From positions 19,582,213 to 19,646,212 of the forward strand of contig OZ234493.1 in the NCBI GenBank assembly GCA_965153455.1: 64,000 bases of DNA. The letters run 5' to 3'. Shown one piece after another: positions 1-13,900 of this stretch (position 1 is its first letter; each line of letters starts with the position of its first letter). Both the position numbers and the translations under genes were made by a program. This DNA is from Sphagnum compactum. Its lineage: Eukaryota; Bryophyta; Sphagnopsida; Sphagnales. The notes below the pieces were generated by a model, which saw only the letters and a program-made list of their open reading frames with translations, did no database searches and was not told where the DNA came from.

Positions 1-1220
1 ATAAATGTTCTTGTGGTGGATAGGTCTAGTGGTAGGTTATAATTCACAAAACAAATGGGCCACATTGTGTATTTTGAACTAAAATGGAAATATGAGTTCA
101 TACCATAAGTTGCAAGATTGAACTTAAAAGTTTAAGTTCAAATTTCAAATTGAAACCGTTTTGTTTCAATATGTGCTTAAGCCTTTAAATATGATTATCC
201 CTATCAAAAACAAGATCACTACTATGGTTCTTTTTGTGCCATTTCATCACAACAATTTGATTTTGGTCAAGATCAATTGTTGAATTCTTAAAGCTAAGAA
301 GTTAAATTAGATTGTTCACAATTGGTGGAGTAAAACCTATCACAAGCAAATTATACCATTCCCTTATTCAATTCTAGACCTTGACAAACGAATTGCATAG
401 GATTGATGGAAACCAAGAAGTTGCAAATCAAGTGAATTCATTAGATTTGTGGATGAAATGAGTTGTATCAAACTATAACATTTATAAACATAACTCTAAT
501 TATTTCTTGATCAATTGAAAGTGTTGTGGAATGAAGGTTGTTGTGTACAAAACATGTCAAAGCTAATGAATATTGAATTTGAAGTTAAGGTCATATTTAT
601 GTGGATAATGCATGATTATTTATGTCTTGACATTTGTTCACGTTACATTACAAAAAAAATTCAATGTTTATAGTTATACTCAACTTGTTACACTTCATTA
701 TGGGAAGTGCTATTGAAATTTGAACCTTTCATTGGTTTGTAAAACATCATTATTTAACCATATTGTAGCTTTTGACTATGTGTCAAAATTGTCTACTTGC
801 ATTCTATTTTGTTATAATAAGGATCCAAAGTGGTGTAACACCCAATAGAAAAAGTCATGAAAATTAAAATCTTGTTAAACGTTTTGAAAGAACTACTTTT
901 GAACCTTGTGATTTTTAATATAGGGTTGTCGACAAAAGGAAAACTTGCAAATTTTTAATCCATACATGACCTAGATTCAAGGTGTTCGAAAAAAATTGAA
1001 GAAAATTATCTTTGATGAACATACCTATAGATCATCCATTTTGAACTAAATCAAAACACTCATTCAATGCGCTTTAAAAAAATTGTCAACCACAATAGCG
1101 AATGACAATAAAAATGTTGACAACTATACATGGAAAAAGATGTTTGAATTCATGAAAGGTTTTGGGAGATTGCATGGCTAAGGAACTTGTATGAAAAGAC
1201 TTTCTGCATTTTAAAACTTG

Positions 1221-1379
1221 GATTATTCACCATATTTGGTGATCCACCACCTTCTTGATCCAATGCATGTTGTGAAAAATGTTAACAAATCATTGTTAAG
1301 CCAATTGTTGAGGAAACATATTTTGAAGCATATAGGGCAAACATTAAGAAATGAATTGAAATTTATTTTAAATTTATAA
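1221..1379 (+). pseudogene. Possible CACTA (TNP2-like) transposase fragment
   Basis: A 52-codon open stretch reads as a block beginning DYSPYLVIHHLLDPMHVVKN and continuing into VNKSLLSQLL. The pattern of leucines followed by D-P-M-H-x-x-K-N-V and a leucine-rich helix resembles the segment of plant CACTA (En/Spm) TNP2-type transposases around their conserved D-x-M-H. No start codon belongs to it, the flanks are AT-rich with stops in all frames, and no other transposase block was recognised nearby, so it would be a small relic. The assignment rests on one short motif and could be wrong. Confidence 0.35.
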
Positions 1380-2261
1380 ATCACTAAAATAATGATCACC
1401 TGTAACAATGTCACAATCACATGCCAAAACTATATATATATAAAAGAAAATAGCTTCTTTTTTTGTTGTAGCATATTGTAGTTAATTTTTAAATATTATC
1501 ATTGCTTGTAAGTCTTGTTTCTCCTTTTGACTTAAGTTGCACAATTCCTTGTATTATATTCAAGTAAAACAAAAACAAAAGTTGGCTAATGCTACTCCCA
1601 TGAAGAAGGGAGGTTGACTTTCCTTTATTAATATTTGCTTGAATATTATAAACCAAATTAGCTTGCCTATCAATGCTGAGGCATTACGGGAACATGGAAT
1701 GCAGTGGTGATTCCAATGAGTGTAATGCACTCTTGTGAACAAAACCAAAAGAAAAAAAAATAAAGAAAAGAAAAGCCACCTGCCAGCCTAAATGCATACT
1801 ACTAGTCTAAAGCAAAAAAAATGCTAATATAATTCATTACCACAAGTGTTGTTTTTTTTTTTTTTTTTTTTTGATATCAAATATTCTGGAAAATTTTAAC
1901 CAATTTTTAAAAAAAAAGTAGTCGAATTTACAGTGGGAAAAAAAAAATCCAAAAAAATCCCAATTTCTTTGTCAAAAAATGGCAAAATTTCGCCAGGAAA
2001 AAAAAACACTACAAAACTGGCACATTGCTGCTACCTAGTCATTTATATTTTTGCATACCTGGAATGGACCTATACAGGACCAGTTCCACCTTGGAACACG
2101 TGAAGCCCAGTAGGGTCTAATACTGTTCCATAAGGTGGTTTTTGGTTCTACCAGGGCCTGTTCCAGAGTTCATCACACAAGTGGAACTGCCAAAACCTAA
2201 AGTGGAACAAGCGGATGATCATCAGCAGCACCTGTCCCACCTAGGAACAAACCAGTGTGGG

Positions 2262-2332
2262 ACGGTTCTTTGATTTTGTTTATAACTGCCGGTTCTGGGC
2301 ATATTTATAAACAATCAGAGTCAAAGAACCGT
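2262..2332. repeat. 71-bp inverted repeat (hairpin)
   Basis: The 12-mer ACGGTTCTTTGA at 2262-2273 is matched by its exact reverse complement TCAAAGAACCGT at 2321-2332. Further inside, TTTATAA and TTATAAA also pair, so most of the 71 bp can fold into one stem with small bulges. It may be a small foldback MITE or the end of one. No coding context. Confidence 0.6.
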
Positions 2333-2918
2333 TACTTCTGGGCAGATTGATTTTCCTTTCTCTTTCCAGCATTTCTAAACCATTTCTAAAAAGTACTTAG
2401 AAATTTGGCTCATAAACATCCTACCTACAAGTCTTTTTAAAAAAATTATTGGCGAAAATTTTGCCAAAGAAAAACACTCATATTTTAGCTCCTTCTGTTT
2501 CCTTAAAAGAAATCCTTCCAAAAAAAAAGAAAAAGGAAATTAAATCGCCTAAAATGCGCCTTGGGATTTGATGGAGGGCACAGAAAGTTGCTGAAGTTTC
2601 TAGTAAGTAGACATAAATATAAAAGGATTCATTAAATTTTGAATTCTTTTTTTACTGGTTTTTAGCCATATTTGGCTAAATCTTCCTATGGATGATCACC
2701 ACATTTGCTGCAACTTTGATGAATGATCGCCATTTTGGCTTAGTCACAAAATTCCTAAAAAAAAAAAAACATCGCTAGTACCTACGTTCCTTTTAACTAC
2801 CTACTTAACTAAATATCTTGTAGACCTCAAGACACCCTAGACCCTCCCTATCGTGGCCGTTGAATCCAGCAGTTCCTAACGATCGACGACGGAACTGAAT
2901 CCTATCCCGCGACTCTCT

Positions 2919-3028
2919 ACGTGGCGGCCAAATAGACACACACGTTTCGTGAATATATCTCCAGGTGGCAGTCATCGCTCTGGCTCAACACAACTACTCG
3001 ATCTCGACACACTCATACTATCCACGTG
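2919..3028. promoter_or_regulatory. Putative ABRE/G-box elements upstream of the PEBP gene
   Basis: ACGTGGC (2919-2925) fits the ABRE core and CACGTG (3023-3028) is a perfect palindromic G-box. Both lie 300-420 bp upstream of the PEBP start codon, in a stretch where GC content rises sharply compared with the AT-rich DNA before it. In plants these motifs are bound by bZIP (and for the G-box also bHLH) factors, often in stress or light responses. The motifs are seen; their use here is inferred. Confidence 0.4.
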
Positions 3029-3340
3029 TCAATCTCTCATACGTTAAATATGACTCAGCTTCGAAGAGCCCCAAAACCACCCTGAGTCTTTTCGTCTTCT
3101 CCCCGCTTGCACGTCCTTTAAAGAAGATCACAATTCATGCTGTCGCAATTCGCGCATCGCACTGAAGAATCGACAAGTTTCTCGGGTTTTGGTAGCAGTT
3201 TTCGACTGGATTTTAGTGGGATTTCTCCTCTTTTGATTCGTAAGAGGAAGTCTTCTTTCAAAGTTTGTTATCTTGTTGAGTTGGAGTTCGGATTGGTGAG
3301 AGGAGGGAGGCGGAGGAGGAGGATTGGAGCGCTCCCAGCA

Positions 3341-5070
3341 ATGGAGGATGGGTTGTATTTGACGAGTAAGGAAATCAGTCACGGAGGTCGAATCCCACGC
3401 AAGTTTACGCAGGATTCACAGGGAATTGTGGAGGATGGGTTGTATTTGACGAGTAAGGAAATCAGTCACGGAGGTCGAATCCCACGCAAGTTTACGCAGG
3501 ATTCACAGGGAGCTGTGAAGGACATATCACCCCCTCTGGAGTGGTATGGTGTGCCTGAAGCCACTCAGAGCTTAGTTGTTATCATGGAGGATCCTGATGT
3601 GCCTGAACCTGAAAACCCTATTGGAGTTCCTTGGGTCCACTGGTAAATATTTCTCAGTACTCTTCTGTCATGATCTCTGGCTATAGCCATCGTAATATAA
3701 CCATATTTGTGTAAATCTGCAAACTGTGTCGTGTGTCGTGTGTGTACCTCATGAATTCTTTGCATGTTTGCCTTTGATTTTGCTTGGCATTGATCTCTTG
3801 CTTACCATCCTGTGCAATGTACTCTAGTCTTGTATCAAAGATTTGTGATGGTTAGGTCATTGGGCATGGTGGTGAAGTCTACATTGCAACCTGAATTTTT
3901 TTCCTCATTCTAGTATGTTGTAGTGTTTCAGAGCTGCCACAAAGTTGATGAGAAAAAAGGGGAAAAACTAGTAGGATTTCATTTTAAAATGGCTTCTGGG
4001 TTTTTTCTCTCTTGTGTTGTTGTGCAGGGTAGTGGTCAACATTCCGCCTACACTGAAAGGTGCATCAATCCTTGAGGATCTTCCCCCCCCATTGTTGATG
4101 ATGCATGTTGTGTTGAGATGTATAGTTGTACTACAGAACCCAGTTCTGTGTTTGGCAAAGAATGCTTAGGCAATTTTGTGCCTTGGTTGAGCTATATATT
4201 GGGGTATTGTCTTTGTTGCAAACAAGGGAAGTTTGTGGAGTCTTGAAATCTCTACAACTGAATTGTTACATTTCTGCTTCAGGTCACTTAGTAATTTCAT
4301 GTGCCTTAAGGTCCCAGCAAGCCAAACACCATAACAGGTAATGTTGGTGAGACATGGAATATGATGTGAGAAATTATTTGGGTTCTGATTGTGGAGTTTG
4401 TGATGACGCAGGTTTGCCAGCAGGTTTCACTACAAAAGAGGTAGATAGTGATCATGATGATGAATTTGGAGAAATTCTGGAAGGGGTGAATGACTTCAAG
4501 GTGCCTGGATACAAGGGGCCGAATCCTCCTGCAGGACTTCATCACTACAGCATTAAGCTCTATGCTCTTGACACCAAGCTAAAAGTTAGCCGCAAGGTAA
4601 TTTACCCATCTCTTCTCTCACTCCCTGAACCCACAAGCATCTGGCTAATCATGTCAGACATAATTCAGCATGTTTAAGAGCTCAGTTTAGTATCAAGGTC
4701 ATGGGTAGATTAGGTATAATGTGGAATCTTAATCTCTGGCAACGGCATTGATCTGTGACTAGCAATGTCTGAGATCTATATATGTGAAATTAATTGGTTC
4801 CAATTTCCAAGCTCTGCATGCTGATTTATGCTGCTGACTATTTCTTTGTTTTTATCTGAATGCAATGTACAGCCCTCACGGGACAAAGTGTTGGATGCCA
4901 TGAGTGGCCATATTTTGGATGAAGCAGAACTCATAGCAACTTACGGAAAGGAACATCATCCAACAGGTCATCATGAAGGTGATGCTCCTCATGGAGCTTT
5001 TTCAGGGCATTCAGAGGGGAAGGGTGGTGGGAAGGGTGGTGGTAACACAATGGGTCAATTGCACCGTTAA
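3341..5070 (+). CDS. YbhB/YbcL-family (PEBP-like) protein, four exons
   Basis: Coding exons by GT-AG and frame: 3341-3642, 4028-4059, 4412-4596 and 4873-5070, giving 238 residues. The second exon is only 32 bp. PEBP hallmarks are visible: IMEDPDVPEPENPIGVPW, where D-P-D-x-P is the ligand-pocket motif, then HWVVVNIPPTLKG across the first junction, then GYKGPNPPAGLHHYSIKLYA, the G-P-x-P-P-x-G-x-H-x-Y motif. This places it with the bacterial-type YbhB/YbcL (Raf-kinase-inhibitor-like) branch, not with FT/TFL1 flowering regulators. The C-terminus is His/Gly-rich (GKEHHPTGHHEGD, GKGGGKGGG). The biochemical role of plant members is poorly known. The start at 3341 follows the family N-terminus (MEDGLYLTS), but the frame stays open upstream to an ATG at 3137, which would add 68 Ser/Arg-rich residues and could make a targeting peptide. 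A 29-residue in-frame duplication sits at the N-terminus. Confidence 0.85.
3344..3517 (+). repeat. 87-bp in-frame tandem duplication inside PEBP exon 1
   Basis: Two adjacent 87-bp units, 3344-3430 and 3431-3517, differ at only two positions near their ends (GGGAATTGTG versus GGGAGCTGTG). Each encodes 29 residues beginning EDGLYLTSKEISHGGRIPRK. Because 87 is a multiple of three, the frame is kept and the protein gains a second copy of its N-terminal strand region. The near identity says the duplication is recent or homogenised. Confidence 0.95.
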
Positions 5071-5789
5071 GCATGCTCTTTACATCTCAGACTTTGTGGT
5101 ACAAATGCAGATACTAGTGTGTTATCCATGCAGTGGTTTGTAGTTGAAAATGGATTGGAAATTTTGTCTATCATTCAAGGTGTGTAAATTGGAGTGGACT
5201 TGAATTTTATTCATATGCATTTACACTACAAAAAATTCTTGCTAGAAAGAAATTTTGGCAGCACTGATGAAGTGATGGCTAGGTTGCTGCAGCTGATACA
5301 CTTCACAAATAGGGTCATAAGGTTGACATTGGACAAAGTCCCATGCACAATCCTGCCCATGATAGTCGAAACTAGAGGCAGGATCCCCAAGTGCTTGTAT
5401 TTAGTCATTCAAAGAGCACAATTCAGCTATACAATCTGTCAGTGCAAACTTAATCTGATTACTGAACGTTGATAAAGAAAAAATATGAGACAGTAGAGTG
5501 AGTTTCATAAAGCTTGTTGCTTCATTTTGTCACAAATTGATAATTCTGGAAAATTAACTAAGCGCTTTTTTAAGGTTCTTTAATTCAAGGTATCAAATTA
5601 ATGTTGTAAACCGTAATTGTATACTCTATAATACTTCACCCATTAATAATTGAATCTCTCTAAATTTGGAATATAATACTGTTATGGATATAAGCTGTGA
5701 TAGAAACCAACATGTCTAGGAGACTATCCCCTTCCAATTACTTGTGTGTACAGGATTTCTTGCAGCACCCAGTTCTGTAACTCCATCCA

Positions 5790-6600
5790 TGGCTCTCAAC
5801 TCCTCAGGTATTTTGATTGTGAATTTTTTCTTGACTCTGCCAAGGTTCTCACTGCTCCCCTGTGGTCTGTAAGTGAAGAACTGACTACTGTTGTTATGGG
5901 CACATAAATTTCTGGTGCTTGCAATGCTGAAATTGCTGATTCTTTCAGATGGTTTGCAACCACCACTTCCAGTGTATCTTCTTGCCGAATTCTCAAACTA
6001 GATGTATTTACATCACTGACATTATGATCATTGAAATGATCTTTGCTGACTGGGGATAACTGCAGCTGCAAATGTATAAAAGCACTACTTTGTCAGAAGC
6101 AACAAATATATCCACCTTGTTGCATGAAAATCCCTGATCCCCCTCAAGACATACCCTGGAGCCGTCTCTGATAAATAGTGCAGCACCCAGTCCCTTCTGG
6201 TGCATAAAATTCCTGGAATTTCCTCAAAAGCATCATCACTATACATCTTCTGTTATAGAACATATACTTCCCAGTTACTAATGGAAAAGAGGATCAGGAT
6301 GTCTTCAGTGAACATGCAAACTTGTCCTAGAAGCTGTGACAAGGCTGACTGCAGGGCAATAATCTCCGAACGGTTCTTCAAACAGAGAGTGATCTGGTTA
6401 CCAAACTCTACTTTCATTCCCCTCTCCTGAGATGTAGTGATTGGCTCTCTCCTTCACCTAATCCTTCTCCTGAGGTTGTGGCTTCCCTCTCTAGTGCAAC
6501 TTCCCTAGAATCATCCCTCCTGGTTAACAAACCTGCGAATTCACCATGTACTTGCTTCAGTGCAGAAGTGATAACTGCGAGGATTCCAAACTAGAACACA
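5790..6600 (-). pseudogene. Possible decayed coding region, unrecognised
   Basis: On the minus strand several open blocks follow each other with frame changes. One block near 6600-6440 includes FGILAVITSALKQVHGEF and ends LHLRRGE. A second at about 6440-6110 starts MKVEFGNQITLCLKNRSEII and continues FEEIPGILCTRRDWVLHYLS, with one TAA in it. A third is at 6071-5796. The amino-acid composition is protein-like and GC is higher than in the flanks. I do not recognise the family. It could be a retroelement relic or a degraded host gene; chance open frames cannot be excluded. Confidence 0.3.
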
Positions 6601-6639
6601 ATCCCCTGCATACACTGTCCTCTTTTTGTGGCTTTGAAA

Positions 6640-8140
6640 TCTGAGTGAAAAATGGGTCAGTCTGAGCCAGCGCTTTTTCAAGTGACTAAAAACAGCAAAA
6701 ATGCTATGGAAAAAATTGGGGTGCTTAAAGCAGTACAGAAAAAATGTGGGGAAAAAAGAAAATATTGCAAGGATTCAACTACATTTCATGCAATCTTAAC
6801 CCATACTCATCCTACCGAGAGGCTCCATCACCCCCACAAAACGCATGCCATCCAAACACATTTGCCACTTTGCTCAAATTTCATGGTAGCGCTGGGGTTT
6901 TTTCCCCACTGGACATGACTGAAGTGGGTAGATGGTCACCATAACATTTACTAGTTCTTTTCTTCTCAAATGGCATATTTTTGGCTTAGAGAAAAAAATC
7001 AAAAAATGTGCTCTGAGTTGAAAGAGAGTTGGGATGCGCGGGTTAGTTTTACTTTTTAGTTTGGTTACTTTTAGGTTTTGAACTCTTTGTTTCAGGTTTG
7101 AGGTTGCATCTTGTTCTTGGTCTTGAAACTTGTGAAACAAATTCTGCAACAAAACTTGCCTACACTTTCACCTTATTTACATTTCATTTGTCTTCATTTA
7201 GCAATTGTTTGCTATTTTGGTGCCACAACCATTACCACATGCACATGAAAAATGATCAAATCACTAGAGCCAGAACAATCTAAATAATTCACTACTTTAG
7301 CCATTCATGTGCACAAGAAAAAAATCAAGTTTGCCAAAAATAGTCAAGCCATTTCAATTCATGAAATTTGACTTCATGGAATGCCATGTGGAAAGGCTAA
7401 TGACATGGAAAAATATTCTTCCACGTCAACATCTACCATAGAACGAACCCTCTGACATGGAGGATACTTTTAAAAATAATCTTTCAAGCTCACGGCCTCC
7501 TGCTCGCAGCTCATGTTCACCTACTCACGCTCACTTGCTCATGAAATAGCATGCCCCAAATTGATGTGGTACAACAAAACATGCATAACACAAAGAAAAT
7601 TGAAACTTGTTTATTCTGCTTGGAAGAACCATGCAGAACTACATAAAACCACATAGGGTGCAAAAAGACAAGCTTAGATAGAGCTTGTTAAAGGGTATTT
7701 AGTGTCCTCCCTGTTTTTGCAGTGTTGTGGCAAGGCAAGTTATACAATGTAGCATCATACGACAAGGCCAAGGCCAGCTCATGCTGTCAAAAAATGAAGA
7801 GTTGAAGATCCAATGTTGAGAATTTTTTTTTATATTCTTGAATATTTCAAAAAGATTTTGTATTTTCTTCCTTGAAATCCTATTCTTTGAAAAATTCGCT
7901 TTTTTGAATATTTGAACATTTACCTACAAATAATACAATAGTTAGTGTCAAAGCTGCCGATGTACGTCCTCCACGCTGCAGAGGACTGTTTGGGATTTTA
8001 AAGTTGTTCTTACCGGGTACCCTCCGGGTATCACAAAAGGCATCCGGAAGGCCCTCGGGTGCGGCCATTACACTTAGTGTGTGACGGTCACCTAGTACGA
8101 GAGCGGCGGGTAGTCCCAGGATATCGACGGTCACTGGCGG
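6640..8140. other. Intergenic stretch, no supported gene
   Basis: Short overlapping frames exist in several phases, none with recognisable domains or clean splice signals. GC content rises from about 7960 onward, entering the histone gene's upstream region. Nothing else stands out. Confidence 0.5.
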
Positions 8141-8307
8141 AACATATATATATCCATTTTGGGACTATTGACACGTGAGTCGCCACTTCTGTGGATCGAT
8201 CTTCCTTTATAGGCCACTCTGGTTACAAACTCGTAAAGAACAGATATCAGCCGTGGATTCCATCACCCTGACTGACACTCTTACTACTTGTAACCGTCCA
8301 TGGTCTC

Positions 8308-8315
8308 GATCCGCG
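8308..8315 (-). promoter_or_regulatory. Histone octamer motif (CGCGGATC, reverse orientation)
   Basis: The plus strand reads GATCCGCG, the exact reverse complement of the CGCGGATC octamer known from plant histone gene promoters. It lies about 570 bp upstream of the inferred leader-intron donor, in the GC-richer region before the H3 gene. A TATATATAT tract lies further upstream (8144-8153) and no convincing TATA box was seen closer, so the transcription start is not fixed. Confidence 0.5.
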
Positions 8316-8882
8316 TCAAAAGGAATTTTCCACATGCAGTCCGCGTCCCCCACCAGTCCCAAGAAAATCGAATCCGTCCATTCTTCACAATAACCCCATC
8401 CACAGCGTTCAATTTGAAACAAAATTTGATTTCGAAAATTTTAGCTAAAAGAAGCTACCAAACGGGTAGCCGCATGATTGAGATCTTTTCCTGGCCGTTC
8501 GATATACAGACATCGGAATATCTCGTCCGTCAGAAGGACAGGTTTTCAGGGCCGTCGATGGTAGTTGGGGGGCCGGTAGAATTGCCATCTGACGACGTGG
8601 ATCGTGCGAACTCTGCATCGGGACCGTCGAATCCGGGACAGAATCACTCAAGAGAGACGGGGGAAGCCGGGCGTCTCTTACATTCTCTCTTTTGTTTTGC
8701 TTGTTGTTTTGCTGCAAACCCTCGCTGCTTCTCTCATTCTTGTCTTCGCCGTTGTCTATACATACTACTGCCTTCTTCTTTTCCTTTTTCTTTTGTGCAT
8801 ATCTCGACATCGTGTTTTGTGACTTGTGATCATCGCCGTATCGTCTCGCGAAGAAAGGGACATCATCATCATCACCCTGAAG

Positions 8883-10855
<1,973 letters not shown>

Positions 10856-10896
10856 GCTGTAATTCTGAAGAATTTCAAAAAAAAAACTCAAAAATC

Positions 10897-10902
10897 AATA
10901 AA
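10897..10902 (+). terminator. Putative polyadenylation signal of H3.3
   Basis: AATAAA lies 42 bp after the H3.3 stop codon, in an A-rich context. A plant near-upstream element of this form is expected 10-40 nt before the cleavage site. There is no histone-type 3' stem-loop, as expected for an H3.3 gene with a polyadenylated transcript. Confidence 0.5.
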
Positions 10903-13900
10903 AAAAATCGGGTTCTTTTGAACCCACCAAAAACTGTTTGTTTGGCCTGCGTCTTCTTTGATTTGAATTCCTTTTGTGCTTGCAGTGGTGAATTCCTTCA
11001 AAGCATGTGTAGTTTATTGGAAAGTTCATTTTCCTATTGTTTAGGATTCAGTTAATTTGAGCAATCACCTGAAATTCTTGTTCAGTGATGAAGACTTGTA
11101 TTACCATATCCACCATTGAAGGGAATTATATGAGAGCAGTTTAGTGTTTGATTGTCGAATGGAAATGTGTCGAATCACCTATGTGAACCGTCCCTCACCA
11201 AACATGGGCCTATCACCTAATGCTTCCCAATATTGAGCAATTTTTGAGTTATTGGACGGGCAACAGAAGGTTTACAAATGTTCTTTTGAGTGTTTAGAAG
11301 TAAAAGAGCAACACAGAAAACATGAAAAGAGAATGATAGTTTGCCTCAATTTATATGGAAAACTATCTGTAGACCTCTCTATTTCCAGCCCCATATCTTA
11401 AATCCAAGATTATATGCTTGAAATCTTGATTTGTTTTAATTAACCCATCACTGAATACTGAACCCATTTACACCGAACACCATTCCTGTAATGAATTCAG
11501 CAATTTTTGTGTAGTTAGAATTGCTAGGTGGGACAGTTACAAATGCTCGTAGAGCTTCAGTAGCAGAGGAACAATGTGTGAGATTAAGAACCCAATGTGT
11601 GAAAATTGGGTTCACAAATCTGGATTGCGTCCCTTGAATCCACATGAAATATTATGAAAATTTATGAAGTTGTGAGGAAGTGACAGTTATTTTATGGCTT
11701 CTCAACTGAAGCAAAGGAAGTTTATGTAAATTGTAAATCAAAATTGCACGGATCCCATTCTTCTATAACAACCAAAGATCAGCCAAATGTGCTGTTCAAA
11801 GTTTGTACCTATGCTCCATGATTTTTTGGGGATTTCTGTTAAGGGTTTGGTAATCGTGTCTGATAGACCTGAAATCAGTTTGGTGTGTCAAACTATGTAT
11901 CAGACCAACTTCCTTGTCTCCCCAACATTGCTGTCGGGTAAGAGAGATTTGGTGGACCTTAAAGAATTTCATTTAAAGGTTGTGCACATATAAGAAGGGG
12001 GCAACGACCAACTACTTATTGGATAAGTACAGACAATAAGTAGTCTGTATCCCAAGGACGTCAAATGAAATGACCCGCTAAAACCATCAACCCAAGCTCT
12101 AGACATCCAGAGACAAATTCTTTGTGAATCTTCCAAAATTGGGACCATCAAAATTGGGACCATGTTTAGATAAAAAATGTCATGCCAATATAGAAATGGA
12201 TGCATCCAAAGTAAATTCAATTGTTGAAATATCAACTATGTCATTTTGAAAATTTTGATTGAATATGTTCAACTTTGCCAAAACATCGACCACAAGATGA
12301 AGCATGAATTGAAATTGAATTTGCAAGGTTGTAGCTTGGCGATGTTAATAGGCCTCAAATTTTTAAAAAAAATCCAATATGGTTGGCATACAAAATCCAC
12401 TCCAACACTCGACCCCCAAAAAAACAATGCATTAAAGGGGTGGGCAGGCAATGGGTTTGGAGCTCTAACTATTATCTAACTTACTATTAAACTATTAATC
12501 TTATAATTGTTATTCTAATATTTACACATTTAGAGTATTGTCTTTATGTGAAGATTCCATTAAACTTGTAATATTCAAATTTGATAGGTCAACACAATAT
12601 TTATTTTTCTTTTGACATGGTTTTTTTAGATGCCTTTTTTGTGACAAATAGTTTTTGACTTTTTCCTTTCTTTTGATATGCCAAATTTTGATTTTACTTT
12701 TTTTTTTCTTTTCTTTTTGCTTGTGATAGTTGCAAAAAAAACCTTCATTGAGTGGTCACCCTATATTCTAATTTCATAAAATTAATTAAAAAACTCATCT
12801 ATTTATGCAATGTCAATGCCTATGCCAAATACATTTTTAAGTGTTTTGTAATTTCTTTGTCTTGTGCTTGTTGCCATTAATAACCATCTAACCATGATGA
12901 CATATTTCATGTAACACTTGGCTAACACAAATTACACTTTAACCATTTATTTTTAGCTCAAAAGCATATTTAAATGTGTTGAAGACCACATAATATATGT
13001 TCTCCCCACATATGGATGTATTTAATTCATTGCTCCTGTTTAGTGTTTGCTTACATTGTCAATGTGGCATGATTAATGGAGTGATTGATTACATGTTGCA
13101 TGCATTAATTTGGAACCTCACACCTTGAACAAGGTAAAAAGACCTTTAAACATTGTTGAACTTTAATCACACCTTATTTTTGTCTCCTATAATTGTTCAA
13201 ATCTTTTGAGAATGTAATGAATGGTTTCGGGTTGTTTTAAAAGTCACACGATATGATTGAAATTGTGATTAAAAAAGTAGGATCCACTTGTTTTGGATGA
13301 TTTAAAATGTTTTTTAAGATGACAACCTTTTTGTTTAGAGTGTTTTGGTAAGTGGTTTAAAAATACCCAAATTCTTAAAGGCTAACTTTTCTTCCCTTCT
13401 CAATGCCTTTCAAATCCAACTCATTTAATATATCAATTTGAGCACATGTGGTTTTAATTTTAGGATCTTTGTTGATTGTATAAAAAACCCTTTTTTGGAA
13501 GGTATTAGGATCCTTGTTACAACACATTAAAACCCTCATTTGGAGATTTTGAGGTATTAATAGGACCACTCAAAAAAGATGCTACTCACCGTTTTAAAAA
13601 CCCCCAATATATATATATTTTCAAGAATTCATAACTAATTGAAAAGAAGTTCAAAAAATTTCAAACTTGGGTTGAGTTTCAAATTGTTTTGTCTTTAATG
13701 GAAAAATAAAAGTACAAGAAAATTGGACTTTGATTTACTCATTATGCTTATTTTGATAGTTCTAGAATCTTCTACCTTGTTTTCATGGCTTGTTTGAAAG
13801 TTTCATTGATAAGGAGAAATGAATAAAGGGCTACCAATAAGTCACAATTATGTTACAAATCACTTTAGTGGGGAAACAAAGGAATTACATTAATAAAATA

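Larger units (their letters stand above)
1..2900. other. AT-rich intergenic DNA, mostly unrecognised
   Basis: Apart from the possible CACTA relic at 1221-1379 and the hairpin at 2262-2332, no gene is supported. There is a run of about 22 T near 1851-1872 and several A-rich tracts. Around 2660-2740 lies a copy of a dispersed short sequence (TTTGGCTAAATCTTCCTA followed by a GATGATC stretch) that recurs in changed form near 43890, 51880 and 63700. It is probably a small transposon family. Confidence 0.5.

Noticed and set aside
3128-3382. 84-codon minus-strand frame with a poly-Pro run
   Set aside because: Antisense to PEBP exon 1 and its leader; the Pro run is the complement of a GGAGG repeat.
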